The notes: generated by a model not told the origin, from the sequence alone. A stretch of 59,838 nucleotides of DNA from Alphaproteobacteria bacterium (GCA_030428565.1 JAUIDR010000017.1:1-59838), one strand, 5' to 3'; shown: positions 17,860 through 27,402, numbered from the stretch's first letter. Translations and numbers: made by a program.

Positions 17860-19563
17860 CTATTTCTCGTAGACCGGCTTTGCCAGCCACTCGCGTCCTT
17901 TCAACATGGCATTCCAATAAATCGGCGGCAGAATCCGTTCCTTGAGCCACCAAGAGACGCGCGAGGGGCGCGTGCCGTTGATGATAAAGCGCGGGAAACT
18001 GGGCTGAAGCACGCCGCCATAGCCGAATTCGGCCAGCACAATCTTTCCGCGTTCGACGGTCAACGGACAAGAGCCATAGCCGCGGTACAGCGCCTCAAGT
18101 GTATTGGTCTTGTCTTTGATGTGTCGCAGCACGTTTTCCGCCACCACGGGCGCTTGCTTGCGCACGGCAGCCGCCGTCTTGGCGTTCGGCGCGTTGGTGA
18201 CGTCGCCCAGCCCCCAAACGTTGTCAAACTTGGTGCTGCGCAGGGTGTATTGGTCCACATCCATCCAGCCGCTCTCGGCAGCCAACGGGCTGACGCGGAT
18301 AAAATCGGGCGCGATCTGCGGCGGGCAGACGTGCAGCATGTCGAAGCTCTTTTCGACCCGCGAGACTTGGCCCTCGCTGTCGGTGACTTCGAAGGTCGCG
18401 ACCTTATTCGGGCCATCGACCGCCACCAAATTGGAATTAAAGGCCAGATCAATGCCATAGCGCTCAATGTATTCCATCAAGGCGGGCACGTATTCTTTGA
18501 CGCCGAACAGCACGCCGCCGGCGTTATTGAACTCAACCTTGATGTTCTTGAGCGCGCCCTGCTGCTCCCACTCGTAGGCGGACAGGTACATGGCTTTTTG
18601 TGGGGCGCCGGCGCACTTGATCGGCATCGCTGGCTGGGTGAACAGCGCTGTGCCCTCTTTGGTCTCTTGCACCAGCTTCCAGGTGTAGGGCGCCAAGTCA
18701 TAGCGATAGTTTGACGTGACACCGTTGCGGCCCAGCGTCTCGGGCAGGCCGTCGACACCCTCCCAGTTCAGCTTGAGACCGGGGCTGACCACCAAGGCTT
18801 TGTAGGCCAGGCGCTGGCCATTGCAGAGTGTGATCTTGTTGTCTTCGGGTTGAAAGCTCTCAACGCCTTCCACGATGAGGCGGCACCGCGAAGGAATTAC
18901 GTCCTTCATGCGACGCTTGGTAATCTCGGGCTGAAAGACCCCGCCGCCGACAAGGGTCCAACCGGGCTGATAGTAGTGGTTTTCGGACGGATCAACGATG
19001 GCAACCTTCAAAGAGCAATCGCGCGCCAACAAACTGGAAGCCGCTGCCACGCCGCCAGCACCGCCACCGATAATCAGCACATCCCAGAGCGTCGCGCTGT
19101 CTTCGGCCTGGTTAAATTCAGCGGCACCCACGTCCTGGCCGTCAGGGTTAGCCGCCAGCAAGCGGCCCCGAAGCGAGGTGATGTTATAGCCCGCCTTTTG
19201 CGCCGCGCGCAGCAGATCGTCTGCGGGGGCGTTTGCGGCTTGGCTCAGCGCCCAAAGATTGGTCGAGCGCGTACCCGTGCGGCAATAGGCCAGAACCGGT
19301 GCTTCGGCATCAGCCAACAAGCGGCCAAATTCAGCCGCGTGCTCGTCGTCCATTTGGCCCGAGATGATCGGCTGATAGTGCGCTTGCATGCCCAGCTCTT
19401 CGGCCAGGCGCTGGATCTCTACGAAGGTCGTTTGATCGGGGCCTTCGCCGTCGGGGCGATTGCAAATGAGGGTCTTAATACCCGCTTCCTGTGCTTGACG
19501 CACATCGTCAAGGCTGAGTTGTGGCGAGACGCTGAGTTGCGATGAAAGAGCCTGAACCTTCAT
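17860..19563 (-). CDS. Phosphatase-like domain fused to SQR-like FAD oxidoreductase
   Basis: A 567-residue two-domain protein. Residues 1-125 form a tyrosine-phosphatase-like (DUF442/TIGR01244-type) domain with the P-loop YCRTGTRS, catalytic C94. Residues from about 140 form a flavoprotein of the sulfide:quinone oxidoreductase family, with the FAD motif LIIGGGAGGVAAA. C317 in PIKCAGAPQKAMYLS matches the first redox cysteine of type II (human SQOR-like) enzymes. The position of the second redox cysteine (GIGDC in SQOR) is valine here (GLGDVTN, V455); another cysteine, C413, lies in LHVCPPQ. So it may not handle sulfide by the standard trisulfide route. It is divergent from pdxJ across an AT-rich gap. 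Confidence 0.88.
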   Translation of the reverse strand: MKVQALSSQLSVSPQLSLDDVRQAQEAGIKTLICNRPDGEGPDQTTFVEIQRLAEELGMQAHYQPIISGQMDDEHAAEFGRLLADAEAPVLAYCRTGTRSTNLWALSQAANAPADDLLRAAQKAGYNITSLRGRLLAANPDGQDVGAAEFNQAEDSATLWDVLIIGGGAGGVAAASSLLARDCSLKVAIVDPSENHYYQPGWTLVGGGVFQPEITKRRMKDVIPSRCRLIVEGVESFQPEDNKITLCNGQRLAYKALVVSPGLKLNWEGVDGLPETLGRNGVTSNYRYDLAPYTWKLVQETKEGTALFTQPAMPIKCAGAPQKAMYLSAYEWEQQGALKNIKVEFNNAGGVLFGVKEYVPALMEYIERYGIDLAFNSNLVAVDGPNKVATFEVTDSEGQVSRVEKSFDMLHVCPPQIAPDFIRVSPLAAESGWMDVDQYTLRSTKFDNVWGLGDVTNAPNAKTAAAVRKQAPVVAENVLRHIKDKTNTLEALYRGYGSCPLTVERGKIVLAEFGYGGVLQPSFPRFIINGTRPSRVSWWLKERILPPIYWNAMLKGREWLAKPVYEK

Positions 19564-19892
19564 GGCGGGCTTTCCCTAAATTGTGGACTTGATGAATAGC
19601 GACGGCCGTGGCGAGCACAGTCAAAGGCCTCTTTGATGCGAAAGCCGAGCCGGGATGACGGAGTTTTGAAGCGTTATTTTCATATATTCGATTGTTTGTA
19701 TATAAACAAGATCACCCGCCATGCAAGACCCAAAACCTCGCAGGCCTGCGGCTTAGTGCCAGACCCAAGCTTCGGCTGGCTTTTGCCGGATCGCGCAAAA
19801 CAAGCTGCTGATTTGTTTGCTGTCTTGCCCCTGTCCCGGCGCTGCACTAGGCTCACGGCGAACATTCGGGTCACGAAAGGCAAAGGACCGCT
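19564..19892. promoter_or_regulatory. Divergent promoter region between the SQR-like gene and pdxJ
   Basis: This 329-base gap must carry promoters in both directions. The stretch at about 19674-19710 is strongly AT-rich, with two ATATA/TATATA tracts about 12 bases apart, the best candidate for promoter or repressor-binding elements. I cannot name a regulator. The pdxJ start is preceded by AAAGGA. Confidence 0.4.
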
Positions 19893-20645
19893 ATGACTTG
19901 CACGCTTTCGGTCAACTTGAACGCCGTTGCCATGCTGCGCAACCGCCGGGATTTGCCGTGGCCCAGCGTCGCCCACATGGGGCAACTGGCGCTAGAGGCC
20001 GGTGCTGGCGGCCTGACGGTGCACCCGCGCCCTGACCAGCGCCACATTCGTTTTTCTGACCTGCCGGTGCTGCGCGGTCTGATCGACCGCTATGCAGGTA
20101 AGGAATTCAATATCGAAGGATACCCCAGCAAGGATTTCTTGCGCTTGGTCGAGGCCAACAGCCCCGATCAGGTCACGCTGGTGCCCGACTCGCCCGAACA
20201 AGCAACGTCGGACCACGGCTGGGATTTCATCGCTGACCGGGCCGTGTTGGAGCCGGTGGTCGCGCGCTTGAAGGCCCAAGGTATGCGCGTCTCAGCCTTT
20301 TGCGAACCCAACGCCAAGATCGAGCAAATCGAGACCGCACAGGAACTGGGCGTGGATCGCGTCGAACTCTACACCGGGCCCTATGGGGCCTGTTATGACG
20401 ATCTCGCGCTGCAAGATGAACGGCGCGAACAGCTCTGCCGGACCGCGGTTCTGGCCGAACAGCACGGCTTGGGGGTCAATGCTGGCCACGATTTGACCTT
20501 AGAAAATTTAGGATTTTTATTTGAGACCTGCCCGCACATCGCGGAGGTCTCGATCGGTCACGGCATCACAGCCGCCGCCTTAGAATTGGGCATGGCCGAA
20601 GCGGTGCGCCGTTTTGTGTCCATCTGCCAGACCCAGACCGGCTAA
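19893..20645 (+). CDS. pdxJ: Pyridoxine 5'-phosphate synthase
   Basis: Final ring-closing enzyme of de novo vitamin B6 synthesis, joining 1-deoxyxylulose 5-phosphate with the product of PdxA. The 250-residue TIM barrel shows the family hallmarks [15 protein letters not shown] at the N-terminus, [55 protein letters not shown] and EVSIGHG. The ATG follows AAAGGA. It is transcribed alone, divergent from the SQR-like gene. In many proteobacteria pdxJ sits with recO and acpS; that is not the case here. Confidence 0.96.
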   Translation: MTCTLSVNLNAVAMLRNRRDLPWPSVAHMGQLALEAGAGGLTVHPRPDQRHIRFSDLPVLRGLIDRYAGKEFNIEGYPSKDFLRLVEANSPDQVTLVPDSPEQATSDHGWDFIADRAVLEPVVARLKAQGMRVSAFCEPNAKIEQIETAQELGVDRVELYTGPYGACYDDLALQDERREQLCRTAVLAEQHGLGVNAGHDLTLENLGFLFETCPHIAEVSIGHGITAAALELGMAEAVRRFVSICQTQTG

Positions 20646-20778
20646 AGCAAGCCGCGAACGAGTGCCAACACGGGTGAGCACGGACTTACGTTAGAAATCA
20701 GTCAGCTAGAGCGGATTGGCTGTTGTGACACCAGCGCCCGAGGCTCTAGTAATCTTGCGTCTTGTTTTAGGGCGAAGA

Positions 20779-21432
20779 CTAGCAGCCAATCCAGGCCAGC
20801 ACCCGGTCTTGCAGGTTGTCCAGCGGCTGTGTGGCGTCGAGGATGAGACCGCACTCGGGGTTGGGGCCAGCGTTTGTACCGCCAGGCGGCCCCCAAGACA
20901 GGTCTGAATCCTGGCCTGATAACTGGCCTGAATCCTGGCCTGAGGACTGGTTCAGTATCTGGCTCGAGACCTTCAAGGGCTCCAGGGTCGCTAGCTGACT
21001 ATCCAGCAGGGCTGGGCCCATGAAGTGACCGCTCCGCGCCTGCAGTCGGTGCAACAAGACCCCGCGCGGGGCCTCGAGCAAAACATAGCACAAGGGCAGG
21101 CCGCAGGCGCGCTCCAGCGCCCGGCGATAGCGGGCCTTCAGCGCCGAGCAAGCCAAAATGGCGGGACGCTGCTGCTTTGACAAATCCGCCAGCGCTTCGC
21201 CCATGGTCGCTAGCCAAGGCCAACGATCCGCATCGTCGAGCGCAAGACCGCGCGCCATTTTGTCAATGTTGGCGGGCGGGTGAAAATCATCCGCATCCAG
21301 CCAATCGAGTTCAAGGCGAGCCGCTAGCCCCCTCGCCAGACTGGTCTTGCCGCAGCCCGAAACACCCATGATGACCAGGGCGATCGGTCCAACATTTCGC
21401 CTATTTCCATTGTCATCCTGGCGAGCAGCCAT
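20779..21432 (-). CDS. gntK: Gluconokinase (GntK type) with a repeat insertion
   Basis: Phosphorylates gluconate to 6-phosphogluconate using ATP. The P-loop MGVSGCGKTSLARGLA, DADDFHPPANIDKMARG and the LLDSQLATLEPL segment identify the GntK family. Usual length is about 165-180 residues; this one has 217. The extra length is a short N-terminal extension and a roughly 30-residue insertion after LATLEPL, rich in Ser, Gln, Gly and Asp (QSSGQDSGQLSGQDS), encoded partly by a 12-bp tandem repeat. The insertion lies just before the last strand (LILDATQPL), so it may be a tolerated loop. No gluconate transporter or dehydratase lies nearby. Confidence 0.87.
   Translation of the reverse strand: MAARQDDNGNRRNVGPIALVIMGVSGCGKTSLARGLAARLELDWLDADDFHPPANIDKMARGLALDDADRWPWLATMGEALADLSKQQRPAILACSALKARYRRALERACGLPLCYVLLEAPRGVLLHRLQARSGHFMGPALLDSQLATLEPLKVSSQILNQSSGQDSGQLSGQDSDLSWGPPGGTNAGPNPECGLILDATQPLDNLQDRVLAWIGC
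20904..20951 (-). repeat. 12-bp tandem repeat inside gluconokinase
   Basis: Four 12-base units at 20904, 20916, 20928 and 20940. Units one and three are identical (CTGAATCCTGGC on the + strand); units two and four differ at two to three positions. They encode the SGQD/SGQL repeats of the insertion. The reading frame is kept. Confidence 0.88.
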
Positions 21433-21492
21433 GACCCAAATCTCTGCTTGTCATTGGTCCGCAATCCTAACCGCTTGCTGCACAGGTAAGGA

Positions 21493-21537
21493 AACAAAAA
21501 AGGGGAGCGCCAACCAAGGCCTCCCCTTTCTTTTTGC
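21493..21537. terminator. Intrinsic terminator downstream of pnp
   Basis: Arms AAAGGGGAG (21499-21507) and CTCCCCTTT (21521-21529) pair perfectly over 9 bases around a 13-base loop. A run of A precedes and a run of T follows on the + strand, so it can work in both directions. On the minus strand it ends the pnp transcript about 60 bases after the stop. Confidence 0.85.
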
Positions 21538-21590
21538 ATTGCCACAGGGCCCCAGCAGACCGATCGTCCGCCAAGCCCTTTGGTCCCAGC

Positions 21591-23696
21591 TTAGTCTTCC
21601 AGGTCTTCGCCGGTCTCTTGGTCAACGACCTTCATTGACAGCTTGACCTTGCCGCGTTCATCGAAGCCGATGCACTTGACCCAAACTTCTTCGCCTTCTT
21701 TGACGATGTCGCTGGTCTGCTTGACGCGGTAGTCCGCCAAGTTCGAGATGTGCACCAGACCATCGCGCGAGCCCATGAAGTTCACGAAGGCGCCAAAATC
21801 GACGATTTTTACGACCTTACCGCGGTAGATGCGGCCTAGTTCAGGCTCCGCAGCGATGCCGTTGATCCACTCGCGGGCTTGATTGATGGAATCCTGGCTG
21901 ACAGACGAAATGTTGATGGTACCGTCTTCTTCGATGTCCACCTTAGCGCCGGTGACTTCCACGATCTCACGGATAACCTTACCGCCCGAGCCGATGACTT
22001 CGCGGATCTTATCCTTGTTGATCTTCATGGTCTCCATCTTGGGTGCGTGCTCGGACATGCCGGTGCGGGCATTCGGCAGAGCCTTGGCCATCTCACCCAA
22101 GATGTGCTCACGGCCAGACTTGGCCTGGTCCAGAGCGATCTTCATGATCTCAGGCGTGATCGAGGTGATCTTGATATCCATCTGCAAAGAGGTCACGCCG
22201 TCAGCGGTACCGGCCACCTTGAAGTCCATGTCGCCCAAGTGATCTTCGTCACCCAGAATATCGGACAAGACCGCGTAGTCGTCGCCTTCCTTAATCAAGC
22301 CCATCGCAATACCGGCCACCGGACGCGGCAGCGGAACGCCCGCATCCATCAGCGCCAGCGAGCCGCCACATACGGTTGCCATTGATGACGAACCGTTCGA
22401 TTCGGTGATCTCTGACACCAAGCGGTAGGAGTAAGGGAACTCAGACTTGGTCGGCAGTACGGGGTTCAGCGCGCGCCATGCCAACTTGCCGTGACCGATT
22501 TCGCGACGACCCGGTGAGCCAACGCGGCCAGTCTCGCCCACAGAGAAGGGCGGGAAGTTATAGTGCAGCAAGAAGTGCTGCTTGTATTCACCGTCCAAGC
22601 TGTCGATGATCTGCTCGTCTTGGGCGGTACCCAGCGTCGCGGTCACAAAGGCCTGGGTCTCACCACGGGTAAACAGCGCCGAACCGTGGGTACGGGGCAG
22701 GACAGAGACCTGACCCAAGATGTTACGGATATCGGTCGTTGTCCGTCCGTCGATACGCGGCTTGCCAGCCAGGATAGCGCCACGAACCACGTCGGCAGAC
22801 AGGCCCTTGATCATCTTATCAACGGTCAACAGCTGCTCGTCTTCGAACTGCGCCAGCACCTCTTCACGGATGGCGGCCAGGGTCTGAGATCGCTCTTGCT
22901 TGTCGGTCAGGGTGTAAGCGGCCTCAACGCGAGCCTGGGCCAACTCCTTAACTTTGGCGAGCGTGGTGTCGTAGTCGGCAGGCTTGGCGGGCAGATCCCA
23001 GGGCTCTTTGGCGCAGTCTTCTGCCAGATCCACGATCATGTCGATGACCGGCTGGAAAGCCTTGTGGCCGAATTCGACCGCGCCCAGCATGACATCTTCT
23101 GACAGCTCAGAGGCTTCAGATTCGACCATCAGCACACCTTCACGGGTACCGGCAACGATCAGGTCCAGCTTGCCGCTGGGGTCTTTGCAATCAGCAGAGC
23201 TTGGGTTCAGGACGTATTCACCGTCTTTGAAGCCAACGCGCGCACCGCCAACCGGGCCCATGAAGGGCAGGCCAGAGATGGTCAACGCCGCGGACGCCGC
23301 GATCAGGGCAACGATGTCGGGGTTGTTTTCCAAGTCGTATGACATGACGGTCGCGATGACCTGCACATCGTTGAAGAAGCCTTCAGCGAACAAGGGGCGG
23401 ATCGGGCGGTCGATCAGGCGTGACGTCAGGGTCTCGTTTTCAGACGGACGGCCTTCACGCTTGAAGAAGCCACCTGGGATACGGCCAACAGAGAAGGCTT
23501 TTTCCTGATAGTTAACGGTCAAAGGGAAGAAATCCTGACCCGGCTTGACGGATTTGGCGCCAACGACAGTCGCCAGAACAACGGTCTCACCGTATTGAGC
23601 CAGCACCGCGCCGTCAGCTTGACGGGCCACGCGACCAGATTCCAGGGTCAGCGTGCGGCCGCCCCATTCCATAGATTTTTTTGTAATCTCAAACAT
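21591..23696 (-). CDS. pnp: Polyribonucleotide nucleotidyltransferase (PNPase)
   Basis: Phosphorolytic 3'-5' exoribonuclease and degradosome component. About 701 residues: two RNase PH domains (the first from [19 protein letters not shown], the second around [22 protein letters not shown]), a KH domain ([15 protein letters not shown]) and a C-terminal S1 domain ([17 protein letters not shown]). The frame is open 44 codons further upstream, but [13 protein letters not shown] at 23696, preceded by AGAAG, is the family N-terminus. It follows rpsO on the same strand after a 650-base gap containing a strong hairpin, the classic rpsO-pnp arrangement. Confidence 0.97.
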   Translation of the reverse strand: MFEITKKSMEWGGRTLTLESGRVARQADGAVLAQYGETVVLATVVGAKSVKPGQDFFPLTVNYQEKAFSVGRIPGGFFKREGRPSENETLTSRLIDRPIRPLFAEGFFNDVQVIATVMSYDLENNPDIVALIAASAALTISGLPFMGPVGGARVGFKDGEYVLNPSSADCKDPSGKLDLIVAGTREGVLMVESEASELSEDVMLGAVEFGHKAFQPVIDMIVDLAEDCAKEPWDLPAKPADYDTTLAKVKELAQARVEAAYTLTDKQERSQTLAAIREEVLAQFEDEQLLTVDKMIKGLSADVVRGAILAGKPRIDGRTTTDIRNILGQVSVLPRTHGSALFTRGETQAFVTATLGTAQDEQIIDSLDGEYKQHFLLHYNFPPFSVGETGRVGSPGRREIGHGKLAWRALNPVLPTKSEFPYSYRLVSEITESNGSSSMATVCGGSLALMDAGVPLPRPVAGIAMGLIKEGDDYAVLSDILGDEDHLGDMDFKVAGTADGVTSLQMDIKITSITPEIMKIALDQAKSGREHILGEMAKALPNARTGMSEHAPKMETMKINKDKIREVIGSGGKVIREIVEVTGAKVDIEEDGTINISSVSQDSINQAREWINGIAAEPELGRIYRGKVVKIVDFGAFVNFMGSRDGLVHISNLADYRVKQTSDIVKEGEEVWVKCIGFDERGKVKLSMKVVDQETGEDLED

Positions 23697-24350
23697 ACAT
23701 CTTCTTTCAATTGTGTCGGTCCACCGACAGCGCGGGGGCGCTGCCGCTGGCCTAAGCAGCCAGACCGACGGGTCAAAGATCTTGGGCTTATGCGCCCAGT
23801 ACAAACGAGGCGTACAAACGAGGCGCAAAGATCTCTGACCCGCAGGTCCGAGCGCTCTTGGTGTGGTGTTGCAGACCGCCTGCCATCAAGGATGATGCGG
23901 CCTACAAAGTGCCTTGAATCCAGCGCCATCGGACCGATCGGGACCAATCAAACACTTGGTGACAAAGCGGGTTGGAGGGAGGAGGGCACTGCCGAGCCCT
24001 TGGGCTCACACGGCGCCAAAAGTGTCAGAACTCACAGCGCAGATGGACAGCGAAACGATGGCGTAATCAAACGCAAAAACGGTCTGAGCGCAAACTCAAA
24101 CCGTTTTTATGGGCGCAAATGCGCCTGTGATAATTAGCCTGACCCCAGCGTGGTGCCCCACCATCGTTGAGATTGCGGCCCGGCTGGCATCGCTGCGCAG
24201 CAGCAAAACGCGCTGGCAAAACGTGATGAAGCTGGAGGGCCGCAAGCTGTTCAAAGGACGGTAGAGCTCCTGGTGCAATCGCGTGCGATGCAGGGGGTTG
24301 GGGGCAAAGTTTTGGGGCTATCGCTGTTGACGCCCTTAGCCGTGCTGGCC
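23697..24350. other. Long rpsO-pnp intergenic region
   Basis: This 654-base stretch separates rpsO from pnp. It contains two hairpins (listed separately) and about 380 bases of pnp leader on the minus strand. In other bacteria the pnp leader is where PNPase controls its own mRNA after RNase III cleavage; the length here leaves room for that, but I cannot show it. A 45-codon plus-strand frame with GTG start (24127-24264) looks codon-like but has no ribosome binding site, and I do not call it. Confidence 0.5.
24075..24125 (-). terminator. Terminator hairpin plus second hairpin between rpsO and pnp
   Basis: A near-perfect stem joins 24075-24088 with 24095-24108: AAAAACGGT-C-TGAG pairs with CTCA-A-ACCGTTTTT around a CGCAAA loop, with one mismatch. 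On the minus strand it ends in a T5 run. A second small hairpin, GGCGC/GCGCC, sits at 24112-24125. Together they can terminate or attenuate transcription running from rpsO towards pnp. Confidence 0.75.
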
Positions 24351-24620
24351 TTAGCGGCGCAGTCCCAGGCGCTGAATCAAAGACTGATAGCGCGCGTGAT
24401 CTTTCTTACGCACGTAGTCCAGCAAGCGGCGACGCTGACCCACCATGACCAACAGGCCGCGGCGTGAGTGAAAGTCGTGCTTGTGCTCTTTCATGTGCTC
24501 GGTCAGGTTCAAGATCCGCTGTGTCAGGATCGCAACCTGAACTTCTGGAGAACCGGTATCGCCTTCTGCAAGGCCATATTCTTTAATGAGTTCGGCTTTA
24601 CGCTCTGCCGTAATCGACAT
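24351..24620 (-). CDS. rpsO: 30S ribosomal protein S15
   Basis: Primary 16S rRNA-binding protein of the 30S platform. The 89-residue length and the sequence ([54 protein letters not shown]) are fully typical. It lies 30 bases downstream of truB on the same strand and upstream of pnp, as in many proteobacteria. No frame damage. Confidence 0.98.
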   Translation of the reverse strand: MSITAERKAELIKEYGLAEGDTGSPEVQVAILTQRILNLTEHMKEHKHDFHSRRGLLVMVGQRRRLLDYVRKKDHARYQSLIQRLGLRR

Positions 24621-24650
24621 CGACTTATTCCTTTCTAGTCGTCTTTAGCA

Positions 24651-25592
24651 TCAACGGTTGAAAACCCGGACCGGTTTCACCACGCCAGCGTCGAATTCAG
24701 CCAGAGCCACCGCTTTCCCCTCTAACCGGAGCCAAAGGCGATTATCGCCATCCTCGAAGGCTTCCCAGAAAGAGGCCGACAAACGATGTTGATCAGATCG
24801 CTTTAAAAGTGGAAGACTTTGACCGTTGCGAACGCTTTGGGCTTCGCCGGGGGTCACGTCCAGCGCCGGGATGTCGTCCAGCGCAGACTCGAGCGACAAG
24901 AGCCGCTCAAACCGCTGCTCCCTATGCTCCAAATCCTCTAGGCTGTCCAGACAAATCGCCTGGGATTCATCAAATGGCCCCACTTGGCAGCGCCGCAGCG
25001 CCACGATGTGCCCCAGAGTTCCCAGAGTCTCTGCCAAATCGCGCGCCAAGGAGCGTACATAGGTGCCTTTTCCGCAATAAACGCGGAAATCCGCCTCCTG
25101 GTCTCGCGCCTCTAACAGTTCCAACGAATCGATCCAGACCTGACGTTCGGCGAGTTTGACCGCCTCGCCAGAGCGCGCCAAATCATAGGCGCGCTGGCCA
25201 TCGACCTTGATCGCGCTGAAAGCGGGCGGGCGCTGCCAAATCTCGCCTTCGAACTGGGGCAGCGCGGCGGTGATAGCGGCTTGGCTGGGGCGCTGATCGC
25301 TGGTCGCGATGATCTGGCCGTCGCTGTCATCGGAATCGGTTGCTTCGCCCCAGCGCACCGTAAAATCATAGGCCTTCATGCCTTCCATGACGAAGTTGAC
25401 CGTTTTGGTGGCTTCGCCCAAGGCAATCGGCAGCAGGCCGCTGGCGAGCGGATCTAGCGTGCCGCCATGGCCGGCTTTTTGCGCGTTGAAGGCGCGGCGC
25501 ACCTTGCCAACTACGGGGGTGGAATTCATGCCCACGGGCTTATCGATGATAATCCAGCCGTGGACGGGATCGCCTTTTTTACGTCGTGCCAA
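24651..25592 (-). CDS. truB: tRNA pseudouridine-55 synthase
   Basis: Converts U55 in the T-loop of tRNAs to pseudouridine. The 313 residues include the catalytic aspartate in GHGGTLDPLASGLLPI, the KxxxNFVMEG and YDFTVRWGEATDSDD regions, PPAFSAIKVDGQRAYDLAR, and CGKGTYVRSLARDL. It is followed by rpsO after 30 bases. The genes usually found upstream in proteobacteria (rbfA, infB) are absent; instead a glyoxalase-like gene lies there, so the infB cluster is split in this genome. Confidence 0.96.
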   Translation of the reverse strand: MARRKKGDPVHGWIIIDKPVGMNSTPVVGKVRRAFNAQKAGHGGTLDPLASGLLPIALGEATKTVNFVMEGMKAYDFTVRWGEATDSDDSDGQIIATSDQRPSQAAITAALPQFEGEIWQRPPAFSAIKVDGQRAYDLARSGEAVKLAERQVWIDSLELLEARDQEADFRVYCGKGTYVRSLARDLAETLGTLGHIVALRRCQVGPFDESQAICLDSLEDLEHREQRFERLLSLESALDDIPALDVTPGEAQSVRNGQSLPLLKRSDQHRLSASFWEAFEDGDNRLWLRLEGKAVALAEFDAGVVKPVRVFNR

Positions 25593-25672
25593 GGGTCTGT
25601 CGTCGTTGCTAGCGGGCCGACAAAGTGGCCCGGTTGAAGGGAGCGCCCTTATACGCTCTGGGGCCTAAAAGT

Positions 25673-26095
25673 CTAGTCGCAGTTGACCATCCAGGGCACG
25701 CCGAAACGATCCCGGCAGGTGCCAAATCCGCGCGCCCAGAAGGTGGCAGCAAAGGGCATCGTCACCTGGCCGCCGTCGGCAAGTGCTTCAAACACGCGGC
25801 GTGCTTCTTCGGGCGTGTCCCAAGCGGTCTGCACCGACATACCCTCAATTGTGACCGGCGGACGGCCGGGAGCGCTATCTGAGGCCATGATGACACTGTC
25901 GCCCAATTTGAGCTGTGCGTGCATGACCCGCTGCTTGTGCTCGTCGGGAATCTCAAAGGCCGGTTCATCCCCGGAGGGCGGCGGCATGTCAGAAAATCGC
26001 ATCAGCGCGATAATCTCAGCGCCAAGAATGTCTGCGTAGGCTTTAAAGGCTTCTTCACAATTGCCATTGAAAACCAGGTAGGGCGCGACTTTCAT
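25673..26095 (-). CDS. VOC family (PhnB-like) protein
   Basis: A 140-residue protein of the vicinal-oxygen-chelate superfamily, closest to the PhnB/YjdN-like group (KVAPYLVFNGNCEEAFKAY, PDEHKQRVMHAQLKLGDSVIMASD, FWARGFGTCRDRFGVPWMVN). Members of this group usually have no known enzymatic role. The open frame extends 23 codons upstream, but the ATG at 26095 is preceded by GAGGAG at ideal distance. It is convergent with nothing close and lies between truB and the DMT transporter. Confidence 0.87.
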   Translation of the reverse strand: MKVAPYLVFNGNCEEAFKAYADILGAEIIALMRFSDMPPPSGDEPAFEIPDEHKQRVMHAQLKLGDSVIMASDSAPGRPPVTIEGMSVQTAWDTPEEARRVFEALADGGQVTMPFAATFWARGFGTCRDRFGVPWMVNCD

Positions 26096-26482
26096 GTAAT
26101 TCTCCTCTTGCGGTTGGCAGAGCGATGGGCGTTCGCTCATGGAATGAGGCAGTATGCCGCTCAATCGACCGCCCGCATAGACCCAAGCTGGCGGCCCAAC
26201 TGGCGGCCCAACTGGCGGCCCCGTATGAAGCCCCCGTATGAAGACTTAGAGCTGGGCACCTTAAAAACTTGCCCCCTCGCCCGATTTGGGCCAAGGCTTA
26301 TGTCCGCCTCGCACCCGGTTGCTCATTTCTAATAGTCAGCTATCTGCCAGTTGGGATTTTACCACTAAGACCGCCTGAATCTCGTTAATTTGGCGACGTT
26401 GGGCGGGCTGATTTGATCTCGTTTGCCAGGCCAGGAGGCAAATTCCGCCTCACCCCACCTATTTTGAAAAGCAAGGTCGCAC
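26096..26482. other. Intergenic region with a small tandem repeat
   Basis: This 387-base gap lies between two divergent genes (VOC protein and DMT transporter) and should hold both promoters. It contains a 12-base repeat (CTGGCGGCCCAA) at 26188, 26200 and, partly, 26212, directly followed by two copies of CCCCGTATGAAG-like sequence to about 26243. No gene or RNA is seen. Confidence 0.5.
26188..26243. repeat. Intergenic 12-bp tandem repeat
   Basis: Two perfect and one partial copy of CTGGCGGCCCAA, followed by a second short duplication based on CCCGTATGAAG. Adjacent duplications of about 12 bases are a recurring feature of this window. Confidence 0.8.
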
Positions 26483-27397
26483 ATGTCGCTTCTGACCCGA
26501 GGCTCGCCCGCCTTTTACCTGATCTCAGCCGTGATGCTGCTGACCTTGGGCACGGGCTTTGGCTTGACATTCAGCCTGTCGAAGATGGCCACCGACGTGG
26601 TCGGGCCGGGAACCTTTGTCTTCTATCAGGCGCTGGCGACCGGACTGATAATCGCACTGGTCTTGCAGGCCCGCGGTAGGCTCTACCCGATACCCGCGCG
26701 CTTTTATTGGCTCTGCCCGCTCTTGGGCCTTGTGACCTTTGTCGTGCCCAACGTGCTGTTCATAACCGCGCTTAAGCACTTGCCCGCTGGGCTGTCGTCG
26801 GTGGTTCTCTCCACGACGCCCTTCTTTGCTTATATGTTGGCGCTTTCTTTCCGTTCTGAGGTGTTCAACTGGCAACGTATCGCGGGAATTCTGGTGGGGT
26901 TCTCCGGTGTGCTGTGCTTGATGCTGCCCGAATCCGCCCTGCCCTCGCGCGGCATGCTCCCTTGGCTCTTGCTGTGCTTGGCACCGCCAATCGCCTATTC
27001 GGGCGGAAACTACACGCTAGAACGCCTCATGCCCGAAGGCGCGAACCCCTTGCAATATACCGCACTATCCATGCTGAGCGCTGCGCTGTTCTGCCTACCG
27101 CTCTATTGGATAGAGGGGGGCTTCTACCTGCCAAACTACGCGACCCGCGGCGATGTCGCCATGGTGGTCATGATGCTTCTGTCCGCCGGTAATTTCGCCA
27201 TGCTATTCACGCTGATTTCCTGGCGCGGCGCGGTCTTCACCAGCCAAGTCGGCAACGTGGTGACGCTGACCGGTCTAGGCTGGGGCTGGGTCTTTTTTGG
27301 CGAGACGCTGACCACCTGGATGGTGGCCGCCACCGTGCTGATTATCGGCGGGGTCTTGCTGGTCAATACCAGTCGGCGCAAGGCGCCCGCCGAATAG
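26483..27397 (+). CDS. DMT superfamily (EamA) transporter
   Basis: A 304-residue inner-membrane protein with about ten hydrophobic segments arranged as two EamA repeats of five. Typical features are ALKHLPAGLSSVVLSTTPFFAYMLAL in the first repeat and SQVGNVVTLTGLGWGWVFFGETLTTWM in the second. Substrates of this superfamily are diverse (amino acids, metabolites) and cannot be read from sequence. The ATG follows an AAGG motif. It converges with the NuoE-NuoF gene, with only 5 bases between the two stops. Confidence 0.88.
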   Translation: MSLLTRGSPAFYLISAVMLLTLGTGFGLTFSLSKMATDVVGPGTFVFYQALATGLIIALVLQARGRLYPIPARFYWLCPLLGLVTFVVPNVLFITALKHLPAGLSSVVLSTTPFFAYMLALSFRSEVFNWQRIAGILVGFSGVLCLMLPESALPSRGMLPWLLLCLAPPIAYSGGNYTLERLMPEGANPLQYTALSMLSAALFCLPLYWIEGGFYLPNYATRGDVAMVVMMLLSAGNFAMLFTLISWRGAVFTSQVGNVVTLTGLGWGWVFFGETLTTWMVAATVLIIGGVLLVNTSRRKAPAE

Positions 27398-27402
27398 GAG
27401 CG

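Noticed and set aside
23697-23828. 44-codon N-terminal extension of pnp
   Set aside because: The family N-terminus MFEITKK at 23696 has a ribosome binding site. The extra codons are just open reading frame.
24127-24264. 45-codon plus-strand frame with GTG start in the rpsO-pnp gap
   Set aside because: Composition is codon-like, but it has no ribosome binding site, overlaps the hairpin region and shows no recognisable family.
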